Positions 33,538-43,829 of a DNA stretch of 64,000 bases are shown one piece after another. Positions within the stretch are counted from its first letter, which is position 1; each line of letters begins with the position of its first letter. The DNA comes from Boseongicola aestuarii. Its GTDB lineage: Bacteria > Pseudomonadota > Alphaproteobacteria > Rhodobacterales > Rhodobacteraceae. Under the pieces are notes generated by a model. It did not search any database. It was not told the origin of the DNA and saw nothing but the letters and a program-made list of their open reading frames with translations. The position numbers were made by a program, and so were the translations under genes. The stretch lies in the NCBI RefSeq assembly GCF_900184815.1, contig NZ_FXXQ01000007.1:28501-92500 (forward strand), written 5' to 3'.

Positions 33538-36500
33538 TCAGGCGGCGTCCAGAAGATCCGTCTCGGGATCCACGTCGTCATCGTCTTGTGGCACATCGTC
33601 CTCCATCAAACCGCGCGGCGGCAGGAAGTCGGTAAGCAGGATTTCGATTTCCTCCAATTCCTCCGTGTAGGATTCCGACGGTCGGGAACCTGACCCGCCC
33701 AGTCCGAAGATCGACAGCAGTATATCGAAAAGCTTGGACAGAATTGCGCCGACGCCATCGTCTGCGGGTGCGGCGACCGGGGTCTCCTCGGGCGCTTCTT
33801 CTTCCTCGTCGACGGGTGCGTCGTCCTCTTCGTTCTCGTCGTCCCGCTCGGTGTCAGCCGCCTTGGCATAGACCGGATCGAGCGCCGAAAGGTTGCCACC
33901 GTTTTCGGCAAGGAAGGTGATCTCAACTTCTTCAAGGGCGCGGTCCAGAAGAAGGACATTGCCGATCTCACCGGCGAATTCCCAGTCAAGGTTGTCGTTG
34001 TCGCCCATCCGAGTGCGGGTCGAGGCCCCTAGAACAAGGTCTTCGGAATTGCCCGACATGCCTTCCGGAAAGCCGGTGTCCGCATCGAGCAGTTCGCCGT
34101 TCAGATAAAGCCCGATCTCGTCGGCCTCGAAGGTGAAGGCGACGTGGTTTTCTTCGCCCGCCGCGATCTTGGTGCCGCTGTCGTAGAGGTATTTTTCGCC
34201 TTCCTCGCCCTGAAACCGCACCTTCAGCACGCCGCTTGCAGTGATGTAGGCTTTCATGTGGCCGCCGTCGCCAAAGCCTGAATGATCCTTGGACAAAAGC
34301 GCCTGATTTTCGCCGTTGCCGGGATCGTCAGCCGTGAAGGTGAAAGACCATGTACCCTCGCCAGTTGCCTGTGCATCGGTGTGCGGGATCTCGATGGGAC
34401 CGTTTTCGGCGTCGAGGTCGCCCCCCTCGTGAGCAAGCAGAACGTTCGGTGCCTCAAGCCCGTCAGGGATTGCGCTGTCGAGATCCAATGCGCCGCTGTT
34501 GTACCAGTCGTTCGAAGAATACTCCCAAGGACTGTTGCCGACCGGATCCCCTTCGACATCTCGGGTGTCATATCCGTGGTGCAGGTCTTCCCCACCCAGA
34601 TCGATCTTTTTTGTGTCGCCTGTCGGGGCAAGCGCTTCATGCAACTCGTCCACTGTTTCTACCATGCCATAGGCCACCTTGGCGTTGGTTTCGATGTCGC
34701 CTTCTTCGACCCGGTCGCCGTGCACCACGATATAGCCGAGATAATCCTCGTCATGCGCGCCGCCGCCCGCACCCTGTTGCGAGTAAAGCGTGATCAGCGA
34801 CACCGCGTCGTCGGCCACACCGTCGCCATCTGTGTCGATGGTCTTGTAGTCGACCTTTATCTGCGTGGTGTGGCCCTTGATCGAGATCTTGTCCTCGTCG
34901 GCGTTGTAGTCGCCGATCACGTCGATCCCGATACCGTCGACCCAATGGTCATGGATATAGGTGTTTTCGCCTGCGACACCCATCCAGTCGATGGTGCGGT
35001 CGTCGTTGACGTGCTCGAGTATGATGTCCTTCTTACCATTGATGTAGGTTTCGAACTGGAAGGTATCGCGCCCTTCCCCGCCGATCAGAACGTCGTCGGC
35101 CTCGATCTCTTGGTCGATCCAATCAACGAGTTTCAGATATTCGTAGTCGATGGAATTTCCATCGGGGCGTGAGGGATCGTCCAGCACCAGTTGACCGGCA
35201 CGTTGTTCACCCGCGTCGCCGCCTGAAATCAGCACATCGTCGCCGCTGCCGCCTTCGAGAAGGTCGTTGCCGCGACCACCGTTCAGAGTGTCGTTGCCGG
35301 AGCCGCCGATCACGTGATCATCGCCGTATCCGCCCTGAATATTGTCGTTGCCGCTGCCACCGTCGAGCGTGTCGTCACCGGCCCCGCCATCGATGGTGTC
35401 GTTGCCGCCCATGCCAGAGATGACATCATTTCCAGCAAGCATCGGAGCCGGGCCCGATGAACTGGTGAGGGCTGCGCCCGGGCCGTTCTCAAAGAGGTCG
35501 GCGACCTGGTCGGCGTCCAGCGCATCTTCGGATGTGAAGCCACCCCAGACGCCGAAGTCCGCGATGCCGCCTTCGAATTCGTGGCGCAGGTCTTCGTCGT
35601 CCAGCGCAAATTCCTGTGCCGTGTCGTTAAGGTTTGCCTTGTAGCTGTCTGCTCCAAAGACCCAGGGCTCATCGTTTTGGATCAGGTATGCTTCACTATA
35701 TGCGCCCGGTGTCGCGACGTCGCCCTCGACCGCAGACCATGCCCGGTCACTGACGGCGTCGCCGTTCAGATAGACGGTAACGCCGTCGTCGGTGAAGGAC
35801 ACGGCCAGATGGGTCCAGTCGCCTTCGGTCAGAATTTCGCCGGTCGTCCAGGCCTTGTTCGAGCCGCCGTCGCCTTCCGCCATGCGCAGGAACAGACCGC
35901 CGTCGGCTGTGTGACCAAGACGGAAGTGCCCGCCGTCGACCGTGCCGGAGTGGTCTTTGGTGACGAACATCGACTTCTCGCCAAGGTCATCGGGGCGCAC
36001 CCACATGGCGATTGTGCCCTGACTGAAGTTCATCGAGGCGTCATGGTCGAGGAAGGCGAAATTGTCTTCGCCATTGAAATAAAGTGCGCCGTCGGGCGAG
36101 CCGTCGGGGCCTGTCGTCGTGGCATCTGTATTCAGCAGCGCCTGGTTTTCATAGAGCGTGTAGGCTTTCACCTCGCCTCCGCCACGTGCGTCGGAATAGG
36201 CACCTTCGTCGCCTTCTGCGAAGCTCCAGAACCCGAGCGCACCGGGCAGGCCTTCCGGGGCGTCCGCCTCGGGTTGGCCGAGTGTGTTCGCGCCTGCGTT
36301 GCCGGTAATCGTGTAGTCCGGGGCGTCCTCAAAGCCGAGCGGGTTGAAGGGGTCGCGGGTCAGGGTCGGGCCTTCGTCGTGGGGCGGGCTTTCCAGCATG
36401 TCTTCGGAGAAGTTGGTATTCCCGAAAGCGCCTGCCGGGTCGCCGGTGACCGCACCGGTGTTCTCGGTTCCCATGCCATTGTTCGTGGCTTTGGTCGCGC

Positions 36501-38043
36501 CCTCTGACGGGGTTCTGGTGTCGTAGCCTTTGTATTCGACGCCATCCACTATGGTGATCTTTTCGTCGCCTTTCGGGTCAAGCGCCTCCACAACATCGGC
36601 GTAGCTGTCGACGATGCCGTAAGTGACGTTCGCGTCCGTCTTGATGTCTTCCTTATTGACCAGATCGCCGTGGACGATGATCTGCCCTATCAGGTCCATA
36701 TCGTGCGCGCCGCCGCCTCCATGCTGGTTTGATATTACTGTGATGATCGATTCCAGTGCCTCATCGCCCATCACGTCCGCATGTTCGACATAGACGTTTG
36801 CCGTGTGGCCAATGACAGCAATACTGTCTTCTTCGGCGTTGTAATCCGCGATGATGTCGATGCCGAAACTGTCGACCCAATGGTCGTGGAGTTCATCGTT
36901 CTCGCCCGCAACGCCGGCCCAGTTGATCGAGCCGTCCGCCTGAATATGCTTCTGGATGATGTCGAGTTTAGCGTTGATCTGAGGCGAGATCAGAAAGGTG
37001 TCGGCTCATTCCCCACCGATCAGGACATCATCACCGACCAGCGGCTCGTCCGCATACGCCGACAGCTTCTGGAGATCTTCATCCACCTCGCCGTCGGGAT
37101 CGTCGCGCGTCGGCATGTCGATCGCAAGCTGGCCAATCCGCTGCACACCGGCGTCAGAACGCGAAATCAGCGTGTCGTCACCCGCACCGCCTTCAAGCAC
37201 GTCCGAGCCGCGCCCGCCATCCAGCACGTCATCGCCGTCACCACCGCGCAGGATGTCGTCGCCGTAGCCACCGTAAAGCTCATCGTCACCGCCAAGACCC
37301 TCGATCACATCGTCCGCGCCTTTGCCTTCGATGATATCGCGGCCTTCTGTGCCGGTGCCGTTGATGGCGACCTCAAGGCTGATTTCTCCAAGGAAGAACG
37401 AGGGGTGATAATCCTCGACCGGGACCAAAGCCACATCGGCAGGCGGATCTGTGAAGTCGTCGGGGGACTGATAGAAGGCGCTTTGATCGACCGGCAGGCC
37501 GTCGATTTCCAGCGACAGCGTCATAGCGCCGCCAGCGTCGAAATAGAGCAAATCGATCGCATAAAGCCCGCCGTCGAATTCGGCAACGCGCGCCGTTTCA
37601 TCCGTTGCCCGGGTTAAAACGAACTCTGAAAAGTCGACACCACCCAGCTTGAGCTCGAACCCGTCGTCCGACACGACCGCGATTTCGTGCACGCCCGGGG
37701 GGATGTAGATGAAGCCCATCAGTGTCAGCGCCGAGGGCCCCATCTCAAGGCTGCCGTTTCCAATCAGCGAGGCCGCGTCGTCTCGCAGAAACTCGGCGAT
37801 TGTGGTATCGCTTTGCTTGGCGCCATAGGCGATTTCGCTGGTGATGAAGGTGGCGTCCGGGTCGGCTTCTGCGGCGGCGCGGGCCGTGTCCGTATTCCAG
37901 ATTTTCGTTCCCGGCACGAAGGCCGCGCCAAGAAGGCCGGTGCCTTCGCTTGGAACGCCCGCGACGTCGGTGGTGGACACCGTAGCAGTCAGTCCTTCGG
38001 GTGTATCGGCGGATGCTTCGTCGAAATATGCGGTCGTATTCAT
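33538..38043 (-). pseudogene. Large RTX/LamG secreted calcium-binding protein, interrupted by one in-frame TGA
   Basis: A 1502-codon frame read on the minus strand from ATG 38043 (GGGAGAGG upstream). Codon 346 (37008-37006) is TGA; the frame continues uninterrupted for another 1155 codons. Order of domains: PA14-like (about 50-190), RTX nonapeptides (about 229-292, GGDGDDVLDGGRGSDVLEGG), a linker module VLIGGE-ADTF with [10 protein letters not shown] and HDHWVD, a LamG/concanavalin-like domain (about 600-855), a second RTX block (about 870-945), a second copy of the linker module, a second LamG (about 1200-1385) and an acidic tail. At the equivalent place the second copy reads [11 protein letters not shown], so Gly GGA has become TGA. 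RTX repeats imply type I secretion. It is probably inactivated or truncated; readthrough or sequencing error are alternatives. Confidence 0.8.
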
Positions 38044-38455
38044 GTCAATCCTCTCCCGTTTGCGCAAAACCCAAAGGGGCGCGCATCGGTTGTTTTCGTT
38101 TGGGACGGCACTCGGATTGGTGGTCCATCCTGTGCGGCTTCGCGGTTCGGCGATGCCTGCGGATGCACCGTGACTCGGTAAATCAAGACTGACCGTAGAC
38201 AAGAATGTGGCAGGAAAATGGTCGTGGCCCCAGCAATTGGCATGCCGCAGGCGGAATCCCGCGTCTTTCGGCGAAGCTTCGATCTACTACAGTCAGGTCA
38301 TGGAAATTACATTATTTTTCGTGCCAAAAATGATGGCATTCATTGTTGCGCTTTAAAAACCAAACGCGCTCGGCTGTTTCACTCTTTCGCAAACGCGAAC
38401 GACCTTGGGGGAAATGCGGCGGATTGGTCCAAAACGGGAAACCGGTTCGTCGGGC
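38044..38455. other. 412-base region between ccoS and the RTX gene
   Basis: No gene is supported here. The part next to 38043 holds the RTX ribosome-binding site and presumably its promoter; around 38290-38360 it is AT-richer (GGAAATTACATTATTTTTCG). Plus-strand open frames across it run into ccoS antisense and look spurious. No clear terminator for the ccoGHIS operon was seen. Confidence 0.5.
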
Positions 38456-38635
38456 CTAAGTCACGTCCGATTTCGGCTGAGCAGGCGCGTCATCCAGCGT
38501 TTCATCCAGAAGGATCCGATGCGCGTCGCCCTCCATATCTTCGTACTGATTGTTACGGATCGTCCAGACGAATGCGAGCAGTGCGCCAAGTCCGAGGATC
38601 AGCGAACAGGGGACGAGAATGACAAGGATGTTCAT
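38456..38635 (-). CDS. ccoS: cbb3-type cytochrome oxidase assembly protein CcoS
   Basis: A 59-residue membrane protein: one transmembrane helix (ILVILVPCSLILGLGALLAF) followed by FVWTIRNNQYEDMEGDAHRI, the CcoS signature with the Tyr-Glu/Asp-Asp-x-Glu stretch that marks the start of the cytoplasmic tail. It begins three bases after the ccoI stop on the minus strand. CcoS is needed for cofactor insertion into cbb3 oxidase. Last gene of ccoG-ccoH-ccoI-ccoS. Confidence 0.9.
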   Translation of the reverse strand: MNILVILVPCSLILGLGALLAFVWTIRNNQYEDMEGDAHRILLDETLDDAPAQPKSDVT

Positions 38636-38638
38636 CGA

Positions 38639-40756
38639 CTACCTCGCGCGCAGGGCATTGAGGGTGACTGTGATCGAACTGGTGGACATTGCAAGGGCGG
38701 CCAGCAGAGGCGAAGCGAAACCGCAAACCGCCAGCGGGATGGCGACCACGTTATAGGCGGCGGCAAAGGCGAAGTTCTGTTCGATCAGGCGGTGCGCCAG
38801 TTTGGCGGCCTTCACCGCTTCGGCGACGCTTTCGATCCGGCCCGAAACCAACACGACATCGGCGGCCGAGCGGCTGGCTTCCAGCGCGGTGCCCGGAGAG
38901 ATCGCGGCGTCGGCGGCGGTGAGGGCTGCGACGTCGTTCAGACCATCGCCGACCATCAGCACGCGTTGGCCCTTGGCCTGAAGGCCCTCGATATAGGCGA
39001 GCTTTTCCCGTGGGTCGACGTCGGCGACCACGGTTTCAATGCCCAACTCACGGCCAAGCGCATCGGCTTTGGCGGCGTTGTCGCCGGTCAGGACGTGGAT
39101 ATTTAGGCCCATGTCCTCCAGCGCGCGGATGCCTTCGGTGGCGCCGGGAAGAAGATGTTCGGTGACACGCAAGGGATAGGTCTCGCCGTACTGGAACGCG
39201 GTGGCGGCCTCGCTGCCCAGCCAGTCACCGCGACCAAGGCGCACGGTTTGACCCTGGTAGTTGGCTTGGATGCCTGTGCCCGCAATCTCGGTGATATGCG
39301 AGAGTTTCGCCGGCGCGATGTCGCGAAGCGTCTTGGCAAGGCTTTTGGAGAGCGGGTGATCCGACTGGATCGCCAGCGCCTTCAGGACCGCCTGTGCATC
39401 CGCGTTCAGGGCGTCGGGGGCTGTGAGTGTCGGGCGCGTCAGCGTACCCGTCTTGTCGAAAACGACCGTGTCGATGCTGGCGAGTCGTTCAAGCGCGGTG
39501 TCGGATTTCACCAGAAGGCCACGCCGGAAGAGGCCTCCGGTGGCGGCGGCGGCCACCGCCGGAACGGCGAGGCCCAGTGCGCAGGGGCATGTGATGATAA
39601 GCGTCGCCACGGCGACATTCATCGACAGGCGGAAATCGCCAGTCATGATCATCCAGACGACAAAGGCGGCAAAGGCGGTGATGTGGACGATGGGCACATA
39701 GGCGCGCGCGGCGCGGTCCGCCAAACCGGAATAGCGGCTTTTGGCCCCTTCCGCGCGGGCAACAAGCTGCATGATCGAGCGAAGCATCGTGTCTTCGCCA
39801 ACGGTTGTGACGGTGGCGGTAATCGGGCCGGTCAGGGTCACGTCGCCGGAATAGAGGGTATCGCCTGCGGCGATGACGATGGGATCGCTTTCCCCGGTGA
39901 GGAGGCTTCGGTCGACCTCGACCATGCCGGTCGCAAGGCGGGCTTCCACCGGCACACGCGCACCGGCAGCAAGCCAGATGTCGTCACCAATGGCGAGGTC
40001 TGAAACCGACACGCTTTCGCGGGAGTCGTCGCGCAGGACGATGGCGCGGCGTGGTTCCAGCGCAGCAAGGTCTTCGGCGGCGGATCGCGCGGCTTTGCGC
40101 ATCCGTTGGTCCAGCACACGACCTGCCAGCAGGAAAAAGGTCAGGGATAATGCAGCGTCGAAATAGGCGTGTTTGCCGCTCATACTGGTTTCATAGACCG
40201 ACAGTCCCAGCGCAAGCAGGATCGCCAGCGAGATCGGCACGTCCATGTTGACGCGGCGTGCTTTCAGCGCGGACCAGGCGTTCTGGAAGAACGGTTGAGC
40301 CGAGAACATGGCGGCGGGGATCGCGATAGCGCCGCTGATCCAGTGGAACAGATCGCGCGTGGCGTCGGCGGCCCCGGACCAGACCGCGACGGACAACAAC
40401 ATCACGTTCATCATCGCGAACCCGGCAACACCGAGGCGCATCAGGATATCGCGGTCGCGGGTGTCGGTGGTGTCGGCAAGGTCGGCTTCGTGGGCCTCAA
40501 ATCCGACGCCGGCGAGGGCTTCGATCCAAGGGGTGGGGTCAGCGCCGTAGCTGGCAGTCACCGCAACGCGACGCTGTGAGAGGTTCACGCGGGCGGCGTC
40601 GATGCCGGGGAGCGCGTTGAGGGTGTTCTCAACTGTACGGATGCAGGACGCGCAGTGGATCGTCGGCAAATAGAGCTGATGCGTAGGCGCACCAGAGCTG
40701 CCCGCCTTCTGGTAATCCGCAGGCGAAACCGCGCAGGCTGGGCAAGCGGTTGTCAC
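38639..40756 (-). CDS. ccoI: Copper-translocating P-type ATPase, cbb3 oxidase assembly
   Basis: A 705-residue P1B-type ATPase that supplies copper for the CcoN active site. The N-terminal metal-binding domain has LPTIHCASCIRTVENTL (CxxC), the membrane ion site is TCPCALGLAVP, the phosphorylation site is FDKTGTLT, and the hinge is MVGDGLNDVAALTAAD. An extra CPAC is at residues 5-8. The start is GTG 40756, overlapping the ccoH stop as GTGA. Orthologous to FixI/CcoI rather than CopA by its place in ccoGHIS. Confidence 0.94.
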   Translation of the reverse strand: MTTACPACAVSPADYQKAGSSGAPTHQLYLPTIHCASCIRTVENTLNALPGIDAARVNLSQRRVAVTASYGADPTPWIEALAGVGFEAHEADLADTTDTRDRDILMRLGVAGFAMMNVMLLSVAVWSGAADATRDLFHWISGAIAIPAAMFSAQPFFQNAWSALKARRVNMDVPISLAILLALGLSVYETSMSGKHAYFDAALSLTFFLLAGRVLDQRMRKAARSAAEDLAALEPRRAIVLRDDSRESVSVSDLAIGDDIWLAAGARVPVEARLATGMVEVDRSLLTGESDPIVIAAGDTLYSGDVTLTGPITATVTTVGEDTMLRSIMQLVARAEGAKSRYSGLADRAARAYVPIVHITAFAAFVVWMIMTGDFRLSMNVAVATLIITCPCALGLAVPAVAAAATGGLFRRGLLVKSDTALERLASIDTVVFDKTGTLTRPTLTAPDALNADAQAVLKALAIQSDHPLSKSLAKTLRDIAPAKLSHITEIAGTGIQANYQGQTVRLGRGDWLGSEAATAFQYGETYPLRVTEHLLPGATEGIRALEDMGLNIHVLTGDNAAKADALGRELGIETVVADVDPREKLAYIEGLQAKGQRVLMVGDGLNDVAALTAADAAISPGTALEASRSAADVVLVSGRIESVAEAVKAAKLAHRLIEQNFAFAAAYNVVAIPLAVCGFASPLLAALAMSTSSITVTLNALRAR

Positions 40757-41211
40757 AGGCCGACCCAGATCACGATGCGCTGACGAAAGAGCGTGCCGTC
40801 CGCCGCACGCGCTACAAGGCGAAGGTTCCAGTTGCCGCGCTCAAGGTTGCCAACGGGGGCCACGAAGGCTGTACCATCGTGAAGAAACGCCGGCGTCTGG
40901 TCATCGCCCACATGCGTCGCACGTCCCAGCGTGGCCGAGACAATTTCCGGCACGACAGGACCGATCGCGTCATCGACTTTCAGCACCAGATCGCTGCCCT
41001 GCAACTCGGCCGCGACCGTCCAGCCCAGCGCAAGTTGTGCGTCGCGGTCGGCGTCGAATTTCTGGCTGGCGACATACGAGTTCTTGGTCTCAAGCCCAGG
41101 AAATGTCCCGACCGCCTGAAAAGCCAGCGTCAGGTTCACGGCAATGATGACCGAAAAGCCCGCGGCGAATATCGCAAAGACATGATAGCCTGTAAGTGGT
41201 TTTCCAAACAT
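40753..41211 (-). CDS. ccoH: cbb3 oxidase assembly protein FixH/CcoH
   Basis: A 152-residue FixH-family protein: one N-terminal transmembrane helix (GYHVFAIFAAGFSVIIAVNL) and a periplasmic domain including YVASQKFDADRDAQLALGW and WNLRLVA. It aids stable assembly of the cbb3 oxidase. The start overlaps the ccoG stop by one base (TGATG) and the stop overlaps the ccoI start (GTGA). Confidence 0.93.
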   Translation of the reverse strand: MFGKPLTGYHVFAIFAAGFSVIIAVNLTLAFQAVGTFPGLETKNSYVASQKFDADRDAQLALGWTVAAELQGSDLVLKVDDAIGPVVPEIVSATLGRATHVGDDQTPAFLHDGTAFVAPVGNLERGNWNLRLVARAADGTLFRQRIVIWVGL

Positions 41212-42773
41212 CAGCTTCCCTTCCCGTTGAACACGGTGTCTTCTCCGGCGCGTTCGTCTGTCAGGACGTCTTCGACCCAGAGGCTCAGATCAGTGCGGTC
41301 CCGCGTTGAGGCGGGGTCTTGCGGACGCGCGGTCACATAGGTGCGCACGCTCAGTGTTTCGTTTGCCGGCACGATAACATGATTTGGTATGCCGCTGGAT
41401 TCTTCTACGCCAATCCGCAGGATATCGTCGGAGTCCAGCAGGACCCGGAATTCGCGGTCCTCTCCGGTGAGGTTGCGGATACGCAGCGTATAGGTGTTGC
41501 GCACCGAGCCATCGGACAGGGTGACGAACTGCGGATTGCGCACAGGCTCCACCGTCAGCGAGATATCCGAGCGCACGAACAGCGCCCAGACGAGGCCGAT
41601 GCCGACAAGGCTCCAGATCGCCGTGTAGACCATCGTGCGCAGCCGGAAAACGTGCTGCCAGATGGGGCGTGGCGCCTTGCCCTCGCGTTCGCGGCCTTCG
41701 TCGGACAGGGCAAGATAGTCGATCAACCCGCGATCCTTGCCGATCTTTTCCATCACCTCGTCGCAGGCGTCGATACACAGTGCGCAGGTGATGCACTCCA
41801 TCTGCTGGCCGTCGCGAATGTCGATGCCCATGGGGCAGACGTTGACGCAAGCCATGCAATCAATGCAGTCGCCGATGCCGTCAGCGTTCAGGTGCGGGGT
41901 TGGTGCCGGAGTGTTGAGCGGTTTGTTGGGATAGGGTGTCGCCTTATAGCGCGCAGCCCCCGGCCCGGCCTGCGCCGTGATGGTTTCGGCGTTTTCGGCG
42001 GTCGCGGCTGCGGCCTTGGCGCGGCGCAGGTTGTCTTTGCCGCGGGGCTCACCGCGCCAGTCGCGGTAGGCGACGGTCAGCGTGTCGTCGTCCATCATCG
42101 CGGCCTGGATGCGCGGCCAGGGGCACATGTAGATGCAGACCTGCTCGCGCATGAAGCCGCCGAAGATGAACGTGGTCGCGGTCAGAACGCCAATTGTGGA
42201 ATAGGCAATGAAGGGTGCTTCGAAGGTGACAAGAGTCACCGCCAGTGTCGGGGCATCGGCGAAGTAGAAAACCCACGCCCCGCCCGTTGCGATCGAGATC
42301 AGCAGCCACACGATCCATTTGGTCACGCGCAGACGTATCTTTCGGGCGTCCCAGTCGGCTTTCCAAAGGCGCACCCTCGCATTGCGGTCACCTTCGATCC
42401 AGCGCTCAACAAGAATGAAAAGATCGGTCCAGACCGTTTGCGGGCAGGTATAGCCGCACCAGACCCGGCCCAGCGCCGAGGTAAAGAGAAACAGGCCAAG
42501 CCCTGCCATGATCAACAGGCCCGCAACGAAGTAGAACTCGTGCGGCCAGATCTCGATCCAGAAGAAATAGAAACGCCGGCCTGCCATATCGATCAGCACG
42601 GCCTGATCCGGCAGGTTCGGCCCCCGGTCCCAGCGCAAGAAGGGTGTGATGTAGTAGATGCCCAGCGTGATGGCGAGAATCCACCACTTCAACGTACGGA
42701 ATTTCCCCTTCACCCGGCGGGGGAATATGGGTTCGTGGGGCGCATAAAGCGGCTGGTCTTCTGACGCACTCAT
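41211..42773 (-). CDS. ccoG: cbb3 oxidase accessory ferredoxin-like membrane protein (FixG/RdxA)
   Basis: A 520-residue polytopic protein with two 4Fe-4S clusters. The ferredoxin motifs are DCIDCMACVNVCPMGIDIR and ECITCALCIDACDEVM (about residues 275-330), with another CxxxC-P in YTCPQTVW and MCPWPRIQ. The C-terminal part is an Ig-like domain. CcoG reduces Cu(II) for delivery to the oxidase. First gene of ccoGHIS; an FNR box is centred 62 bases upstream of the ATG. Confidence 0.95.
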   Translation of the reverse strand: MSASEDQPLYAPHEPIFPRRVKGKFRTLKWWILAITLGIYYITPFLRWDRGPNLPDQAVLIDMAGRRFYFFWIEIWPHEFYFVAGLLIMAGLGLFLFTSALGRVWCGYTCPQTVWTDLFILVERWIEGDRNARVRLWKADWDARKIRLRVTKWIVWLLISIATGGAWVFYFADAPTLAVTLVTFEAPFIAYSTIGVLTATTFIFGGFMREQVCIYMCPWPRIQAAMMDDDTLTVAYRDWRGEPRGKDNLRRAKAAAATAENAETITAQAGPGAARYKATPYPNKPLNTPAPTPHLNADGIGDCIDCMACVNVCPMGIDIRDGQQMECITCALCIDACDEVMEKIGKDRGLIDYLALSDEGREREGKAPRPIWQHVFRLRTMVYTAIWSLVGIGLVWALFVRSDISLTVEPVRNPQFVTLSDGSVRNTYTLRIRNLTGEDREFRVLLDSDDILRIGVEESSGIPNHVIVPANETLSVRTYVTARPQDPASTRDRTDLSLWVEDVLTDERAGEDTVFNGKGS

Positions 42774-42828
42774 TGCAATTACTTTCCTGTTCGCAGTCTC
42801 TACCTAAGATAGAGTCCTTGACCCCTCA

Positions 42829-42842
42829 TTGACCTGTGTCAA
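42829..42842. promoter_or_regulatory. FNR/FnrL box upstream of ccoG
   Basis: TTGACCTGTGTCAA is a perfect TTGAC-N4-GTCAA dyad. At class II geometry the -10 would be the weak TAGGTA at 42806-42801 (minus strand). It lies 56 bases before ccoG and should make ccoGHIS oxygen-responsive. Confidence 0.8.
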
Positions 42843-42906
42843 AGTGCGGGATGAAAGTGCGCTCCGGCCCCGAAAATGATGCGAACAGGTCCGGGACCGG
42901 AGGCAG

Positions 42907-42958
42907 CCGGACCGTGCCTGGGCGCGGTCCGGTGTCTTTAAGTCGCGCAATGCGACTT
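42907..42958 (-). terminator. Two hairpins downstream of ccoP
   Basis: AAGTCGC/GCGACTT (42940-42958, overlapping the ccoP stop) is followed on the minus strand by an 8-bp stem CCGGACCG/CGGTCCGG (42907-42932). No U-tract follows either, so they may be mRNA 3'-end stabilisers or weak terminators. Confidence 0.45.
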
Positions 42959-43829
42959 ATTCGCCGCCACCAAGCTGGTGGACGTAAAGCGTCACCGCTT
43001 TGATTTCAGCCTCAGAGAGGCGCTGACCCCATGCCGGCATCACACCAAAGCGCGAGTAAGTGATCGTCTCGATGATCTTGTCGCGCGATCCGCCATAGAG
43101 CCAGATCGCGTCCGTCAGGTTCGGCGCGCCCAGTTCCGGGTCGCCCATGCCAGCGTCTCCGTGGCAGGACGAACATTCGCCTGCGAAGATTTCCATGCCG
43201 ACCGCGGCTGCGGCTGCGTCATGGTCAGAGCCGGAAAGCGACAGGACGTATTCCGCCGTCGCCGCGATCTCTTCCGCGGTGAAGACTTCCTCGTAAGCGG
43301 GCATTTCGGACCAGCGGGCATCGAAGTCTTGCTCGTTGCGGATGCCGTGGCGCACGGTGTACTCAATTGCTTCAAGCGAGCCACCCCAAAGCCATGCATC
43401 GTCCAAAAGGTTGGGATAACCCGCCGCCTGAACACCTGCTGCGCCCGAGCCGTGGCACTGCGAGCAGTTGGCACGGAACACCGCCGCACCACCAGCCACA
43501 CCATACTGGTGCGCAGGGTCGGTGACCGCGAGAGTTGAAAGGTCCGCCGATGCAAGCTGCGCCGATACTTCGGCGTTCTGGGCTTCGACGGCCGCGATAT
43601 CCACGGCGACTTCGGCACGCGTTGAGAACCCGAGCACGCCTGCGGTTGCGCCCTGAACCAAAGGCCATGCCGGATAGGCGATCGTATAAAGAATGCCCCA
43701 GACAATGGTGATATAGAAACACCAGAGCCACCAGCGCGGCAAAGGGTTGTTCAGTTCCTTGATACCGTCCCAATCGTGGCCGGTGGTGTCGACGCCTGTG
43801 ACTTCGTCGTGGTGTAAATTGTCAGACAT
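42957..43829 (-). CDS. ccoP: cbb3-type cytochrome c oxidase subunit III (dihaem)
   Basis: A 290-residue membrane-anchored dihaem cytochrome c. An N-terminal helix (WLWCFYITIVWGILYTIAYP) is followed by two cytochrome domains with haem motifs CSQCHGSG (about residue 125) and CSSCHGDA (about 220), each with an axial Met downstream. It passes electrons from cytochrome c to the CcoO/CcoN core. The start overlaps the ccoQ stop by one base. Confidence 0.96.
   Translation of the reverse strand: MSDNLHHDEVTGVDTTGHDWDGIKELNNPLPRWWLWCFYITIVWGILYTIAYPAWPLVQGATAGVLGFSTRAEVAVDIAAVEAQNAEVSAQLASADLSTLAVTDPAHQYGVAGGAAVFRANCSQCHGSGAAGVQAAGYPNLLDDAWLWGGSLEAIEYTVRHGIRNEQDFDARWSEMPAYEEVFTAEEIAATAEYVLSLSGSDHDAAAAAVGMEIFAGECSSCHGDAGMGDPELGAPNLTDAIWLYGGSRDKIIETITYSRFGVMPAWGQRLSEAEIKAVTLYVHQLGGGE

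Noticed and set aside
34282..36507. Plus-strand frames opposite the RTX gene
   Set aside because: They mirror the repeat-rich minus-strand coding sequence and show no family features.
37006..37008. TGA as a selenocysteine codon
   Set aside because: The aligned internal copy has glycine here, the protein is not a redox enzyme, and no SECIS-like hairpin was evident just downstream.
38218..38622. 134-codon plus-strand frame between the RTX gene and ccoI
   Set aside because: It overlaps ccoS antisense, and ccoS is a clear conserved gene although only 59 codons long.
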